Shown here one piece after another: positions 60,321 through 64,000 of a stretch of 64,000 bases of DNA. Origin of the DNA: Candidatus Endomicrobiellum agilis (GTDB lineage: Bacteria; Elusimicrobiota; Endomicrobiia; Endomicrobiales; Endomicrobiaceae); NCBI GenBank assembly GCA_020328155.1, contig JAIXMX010000003.1, positions 61,930 to 125,929 of the forward strand, read 5' to 3'. How positions within the stretch are numbered: position 1 is the stretch's first letter; every line of letters starts with the position of its first letter. The position numbers were made by a program, and so were the translations under genes. The notes beneath the pieces were generated by a model. It was given only the letters and a program-made list of their open reading frames with translations, was not told the origin of the DNA and made no database searches.

Positions 60321-62411
60321 TCACACGCCTATTTTTAGCAACATTCCAAGCTGAAAGACAATAAATGAAGCTATCCACGCAAAAACCGTACTCCCTATAA
60401 TAAGAAGCGCAAGCCATTTATAACTTGAACCGGTTTCTTTAAAAAAAACCATCACAGACACAACGCAAGGAGCGTATATCAAACAAAAAATAAGAAAAGC
60501 CACGCCTTTAAGCGGCGACCAGTCCTTACTAGTGGCAATCTTTTCTCTTAAAGGACGGGCATCTTCGGAACCTACTTCGCCAATAGAATAAATAGTACCT
60601 AAGGTGCTGACAATTACTTCTTTTGCGGCAAACCCGGCTATCAAAGCAATAGCTCTGTTGCCGTCCATGCCTATAGGTTTAAGCAAAGGTTCGAGAATTT
60701 TTCCTGCTCTGCCCGCAATACTATACTCCAATTGCGCCGCCGCTTTTTCAGCTTTAGTAAGACTTTCATTTACAGGAGCTTTGGGATACGCAAACACTGC
60801 CCATATTAAAATTGATATCAAAACAATTACAGTTCCGGCTTTACGCACATAGAGCCAGCTTCTCTCCCACATTTTTAAAAATAAACCCTTAATTGTAGGG
60901 AGGTGGTAGGGAGGAAGTTCCATGACAAAATGAGCCGACGTTTCCTTTAATAAAACTGTAACGCTTAAGAGTTTTGCAATGCTTAAAGCAATAACAACGT
61001 TTAAAAAGTACATAAAAAACATCACGCCCGTCTGATATCTCGCCGAAAAAAAAGCTCCTATAATCAGAGCAAATACCGGAAGCTTGGCGCCGCATATCAT
61101 AAACGGCACCACAAACATAGTTATAAGTCTGTCGCGTTTTGAATCTAAAGTTCTCGTCGCCAAAATACCGGGTACCGCGCATCCGTTAGTTGAAAGCATT
61201 AAAGGCAGAAACGACTTCCCATGAAGTCCGAATCTGCTCATAATTTTATCCATCACAAAAGCGGCTCTGGCCATATATCCAGAATCTTCAAAAAATGCAA
61301 TCGCAAAAAACATAAGCATCACAAGCGGAAAAAATCCGAGTACGCCGCCGACTCCGCCAATTATCCCGTCAACAACCAAAGACCGCACCGGACCGTCTGG
61401 AATAATCTTCGCGACAGTTTCACCGAACCATTTAAAAAATAAACCGAAGAGTTTTACCATAGGTCCTGAAAGAGTGAACGTGAATTTAAAAATTATATGC
61501 ATCACCGCAGCAAAAATGGGAATTCCCAAATATCTGTTAAGCACAAAATTATCAATAATTTCGGTTACGTCAATCTTTTCTTGACCTGTTCTTTTTACAA
61601 CTGTTTTTACTACAGAGTTCGCAAAACCGTAACGCTTATTGGCTATTTCAGTTTTTGCTTCTCTGCCAAAATGCTCTTTGATATGATTTCTGCTTTTTTC
61701 AATTTGCTTTAAGATTTCAGTTTTATTATCAGCTTCGCAAACGAGCTTTAACGCCAAAGTATCACCATCTAAAAGTTTTATCGAAAGCCACCTTTTAGGA
61801 AGTTTTGACAATCTGGAATCTTTTGAGATAAGATTTTCAAGTTTATCAGTTTCTTCTTTAATGTCTTCGCCGTAATCAACCTTAATTCTTGTACGATTTT
61901 GAAGCTTTGCGTTTTCGCCAACGTTTACAATACAATCCAAAATATCGACGATTCTTATCGCTCGGCTTGCAATCGTCGCAAACACCGGAACTCCTAAAAG
62001 ATCTGACATTGCTTTCTTATCGGCAGTTTTTCCATGCGACTCTAGAATGTCAACCATGTTTAAAGCTATTATGACAGGCACATCGAGTTCCATTATCTGA
62101 GTAAACAAATAGAGATTGCGCTCCATATTAGCAGCATCAATTACATTAATTACAACGTCAGGCTTTTCGTCAAGCAAAAAATCTCTTGTTACCACTTCGT
62201 CATCGGAATACGCAGAAAGACTGTACGCACCAGGCAAATCAATAAAGGTTATGTCATAGCCTTTGTAACTTTTTGAACTTTCTTTTTTTTCTACCGTTAC
62301 TCCGGGATAATTGCCGACATGCTGATTAGAACCCGTCAAACCGTTAAAAATTGTGGATTTACCGATGTTGGGATTGCCTACAAGAGCAACTATAATATTT
62401 TTATTTGCCAT
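60321..62411 (-). CDS. feoB: ferrous iron transport protein B
   Basis: VALVGNPNIGKSTIFNGLTGSNQHVGNYPGVTVEKKE G domain; GYMARAAFVMDKIMSRFGLHGKSFLPLMLSTNGCAVPGILATRTL; 696 aa. Confidence 0.97.
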   Translation of the reverse strand: MANKNIIVALVGNPNIGKSTIFNGLTGSNQHVGNYPGVTVEKKESSKSYKGYDITFIDLPGAYSLSAYSDDEVVTRDFLLDEKPDVVINVIDAANMERNLYLFTQIMELDVPVIIALNMVDILESHGKTADKKAMSDLLGVPVFATIASRAIRIVDILDCIVNVGENAKLQNRTRIKVDYGEDIKEETDKLENLISKDSRLSKLPKRWLSIKLLDGDTLALKLVCEADNKTEILKQIEKSRNHIKEHFGREAKTEIANKRYGFANSVVKTVVKRTGQEKIDVTEIIDNFVLNRYLGIPIFAAVMHIIFKFTFTLSGPMVKLFGLFFKWFGETVAKIIPDGPVRSLVVDGIIGGVGGVLGFFPLVMLMFFAIAFFEDSGYMARAAFVMDKIMSRFGLHGKSFLPLMLSTNGCAVPGILATRTLDSKRDRLITMFVVPFMICGAKLPVFALIIGAFFSARYQTGVMFFMYFLNVVIALSIAKLLSVTVLLKETSAHFVMELPPYHLPTIKGLFLKMWERSWLYVRKAGTVIVLISILIWAVFAYPKAPVNESLTKAEKAAAQLEYSIAGRAGKILEPLLKPIGMDGNRAIALIAGFAAKEVIVSTLGTIYSIGEVGSEDARPLREKIATSKDWSPLKGVAFLIFCLIYAPCVVSVMVFFKETGSSYKWLALLIIGSTVFAWIASFIVFQLGMLLKIGV

Positions 62412-62417
62412 TATATA

Positions 62418-62762
62418 TTATTCCCTTTTTAACAGAATCTTATCAGCAATTTTATTGCTCAAAGCAATTTTCGAACCTTTTACTTTAACCATTACGCTGC
62501 CTTTCAGACCGGTATTCTCAATAACAGTTAAATACTCGCCTGGAACAAAACCCATTTCAAGAAGCCTGTGTCCCAACTTATTATCATCGCAATAAGCTAT
62601 AACAAATCTATAAACGCCGGGTCCAGCGTCGCTTAATTTAGCCATGCCGTTATACTTAAGACAACTATCAAATGCCTTATAATTTTGAAAATGAGCCTTT
62701 ATCCAGCGTTTATGCCAGTATTCATAACCACGTTTTATAGCTTTTTTTAAATACTCCATCAT
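62418..62762 (-). CDS. feoA: FeoA domain protein
   Basis: MAKLSDAGPGVYRFVIAYCDDNKLGHRLLEMGFVPGEYLTVIENTGLKGSVMVKVKGSKIALSNKIADKI. Confidence 0.9.
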   Translation of the reverse strand: MMEYLKKAIKRGYEYWHKRWIKAHFQNYKAFDSCLKYNGMAKLSDAGPGVYRFVIAYCDDNKLGHRLLEMGFVPGEYLTVIENTGLKGSVMVKVKGSKIALSNKIADKILLKRE

Positions 62763-62849
62763 TAATCAGCCTCATTTTTAGCTATATATAATTATTTTAG
62801 TTTTATCTAACTCTTATAGATATCAATATCACTTGCAAATTTTAATTCA

Positions 62850-63320
62850 TTAATAATTCTCATATTTTTCTAAATATCTTCTTAAATTAACTGAATCTTC
62901 ATCTTTTACAAGAAAATATTCTTTTAAAAGAGTACATAACCTCTCAAGTCTGTGTACGGTTTCCAAACCGATGAAGTGCTCTATTTCGCAGGCTTCCCTA
63001 TCGGCGATTTTACTGTCTATAAACAGCATATTATTTAAAAATCTATATAATATTTCATGTTTTCCTTGAATCTCCAAAGCTATTTTTTCCCCCTTATTAG
63101 TTAAATCAACATATCCGTATTTTTCGTGTATTGCCAGTTCGTTTTCGGCTAAAAAATTAATTGCAATGTTAACGCTCGAGCTTTTAACATTTAAAGAATT
63201 GGCAATATCGCCGATTCTTACGTGTTTTTTCTTTCTTTTCAACATCATGATAGTCTCTAGATAATTTTCAAGCGAGGCGCTTAAATTGTTAAGAGACTCA
63301 CTTCTTTTAAACTTTACCAT
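62850..63320 (-). CDS. DtxR/MntR family metal-dependent transcriptional regulator
   Basis: LENYLETIMMLKRKKKHVRIGDIANSLNVKSSSVNIAINFLAENELAIHEKYGYVDLTNKGEKIALEI, EACEIEHFIG. Confidence 0.92.
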   Translation of the reverse strand: MVKFKRSESLNNLSASLENYLETIMMLKRKKKHVRIGDIANSLNVKSSSVNIAINFLAENELAIHEKYGYVDLTNKGEKIALEIQGKHEILYRFLNNMLFIDSKIADREACEIEHFIGLETVHRLERLCTLLKEYFLVKDEDSVNLRRYLEKYENY

Positions 63321-63599
63321 CGAAACCCTCTAAAGCAAAATATAAATGTTAGGTTAATATAAAATTTTTTGATACGTTTGTCAAGTATAGATACAAAGCA
63401 TACGTTCACCTATTTTAAATTCTTTACGGATTTAAGCACATGCTGAGAAAAAAAAAGAAATGAAACACAAACAGATAAGTAAAGAAAAAACAGTAAATCT
63501 TATTAGAGAACATGGAAATTTTATACGTTTTTTGACACTTTTTCGCACTTTTTTGCACACAAGTTAAAATTTGATTAGACTGCGACTTTTTGTAAGTAA

Positions 63600-64000
63600 G
63601 CAAGGATAAAAAAGGCAACGGCTACGGCTACGAATGCGGAGTGGAAAGACAGATATAAACAAGTATCAAGGGAAAGCGAATTAACACTGCACGAGGCAGA
63701 ATGCGAGGTATTGAGAGCGAGAGAACGGGAACTGATGAAAGAAGAAATAGAAGAGACGGACAACAGGAAAGAGTTTGAGGAAGCGATAGAAGGTGCGAAA
63801 AAGCAGGCAGAAGAAGCGAAAGAAGAGCTGATAAAAAAGCGGTTTGGAAGAGTCCCCGACAAAGATAAAAATCAGAGCTGGCGGATATACGATGAGAAAA
63901 AGAAATCGTTTTTATTATTTGATATAGAGAGCGGAATGTTTTCGTTTGTGGATATGTTTTTGTCAACGCAGTTTGTCAATCTGTACAATGTTGTTTTGGC
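63600..64000 (+). pseudogene. coding-like segment running off the window end, no usable ATG at its 5' end (truncated gene or pseudogene)
   Basis: Open frame after TAA: ARIKKATATATNAEWKDRYKQVSRESELTLHEAECEVLRARERELMKEEIEETDNRKEFEEAIEGAKKQAEEAKEELIKKRFGRVPDKDKNQSWRIYDEKKKSFLLFDIESGMFSFVDMFLSTQFVNLYNVVL... Confidence 0.5.

Noticed and set aside
63575-63966. Ser/Leu-rich minus-strand ORFs of 95 and 112 aa
   Set aside because: Low-complexity mirror of the Glu/Lys-rich plus-strand frame, which reads far more like protein.
1-64000. CRISPR array or rRNA genes
   Set aside because: No regularly spaced direct repeats and no rRNA-like sequence seen on reading through the window.

Overview
AT-rich bacterial chromosome window, probably Elusimicrobiota/Endomicrobium-like (inferred from gene content and the style of decay; not verified). 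Well-conserved housekeeping operons alternate with visibly decaying DNA. Main blocks: rpsB-tsf-pyrH-frr-[small 2x4Fe4S ferredoxin]-uppS-cdsA-dxr; murA; mlaE-like permease; rpsF-ssb-rpsR-rplI-dnaB-alr; hrcA-grpE-dnaK-dnaJ with a CIRCE-like operator; an orphan 2-oxoacid oxidoreductase gamma subunit; tRNA-Leu(CAA); a TatD-linked radical SAM protein and tatD; metG-ricT-holB-tmk; M48 and M42 peptidases and a YycJ-like MBL hydrolase; pta, an acyl-CoA synthetase and an XRE-cupin regulator; an FtsH-like protease with a reduced periplasmic loop; gpmA; glycosyltransferase-lpxK-(HAD/DUF3108 fusion); hydE; and a DtxR-feoA-feoB-small Cys-rich protein locus. The clearest accessory unit is a ~4.7 kb island at 55282-60002. 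It is bounded by 22-bp direct repeats of the 3' end of tRNA-Ala(CGC). It carries an intact-looking restriction-modification gene pair, a 223-aa membrane protein preceded by a partial tandem duplication of its own 5' end, and a decayed tyrosine integrase whose catalytic Tyr now lies out of frame. Other notable structure: a tandem array of decayed paralogous lipoprotein/TM genes (15716-17499) with identical 8-nt spacers and a conserved C-terminal DEKIRN motif; a dispersed ~150-bp repeat beside both lipoprotein loci; a long imperfect palindrome at 17560-17651; and an in-frame HAD-DUF3108 fusion joined exactly at an A8 homopolymer.
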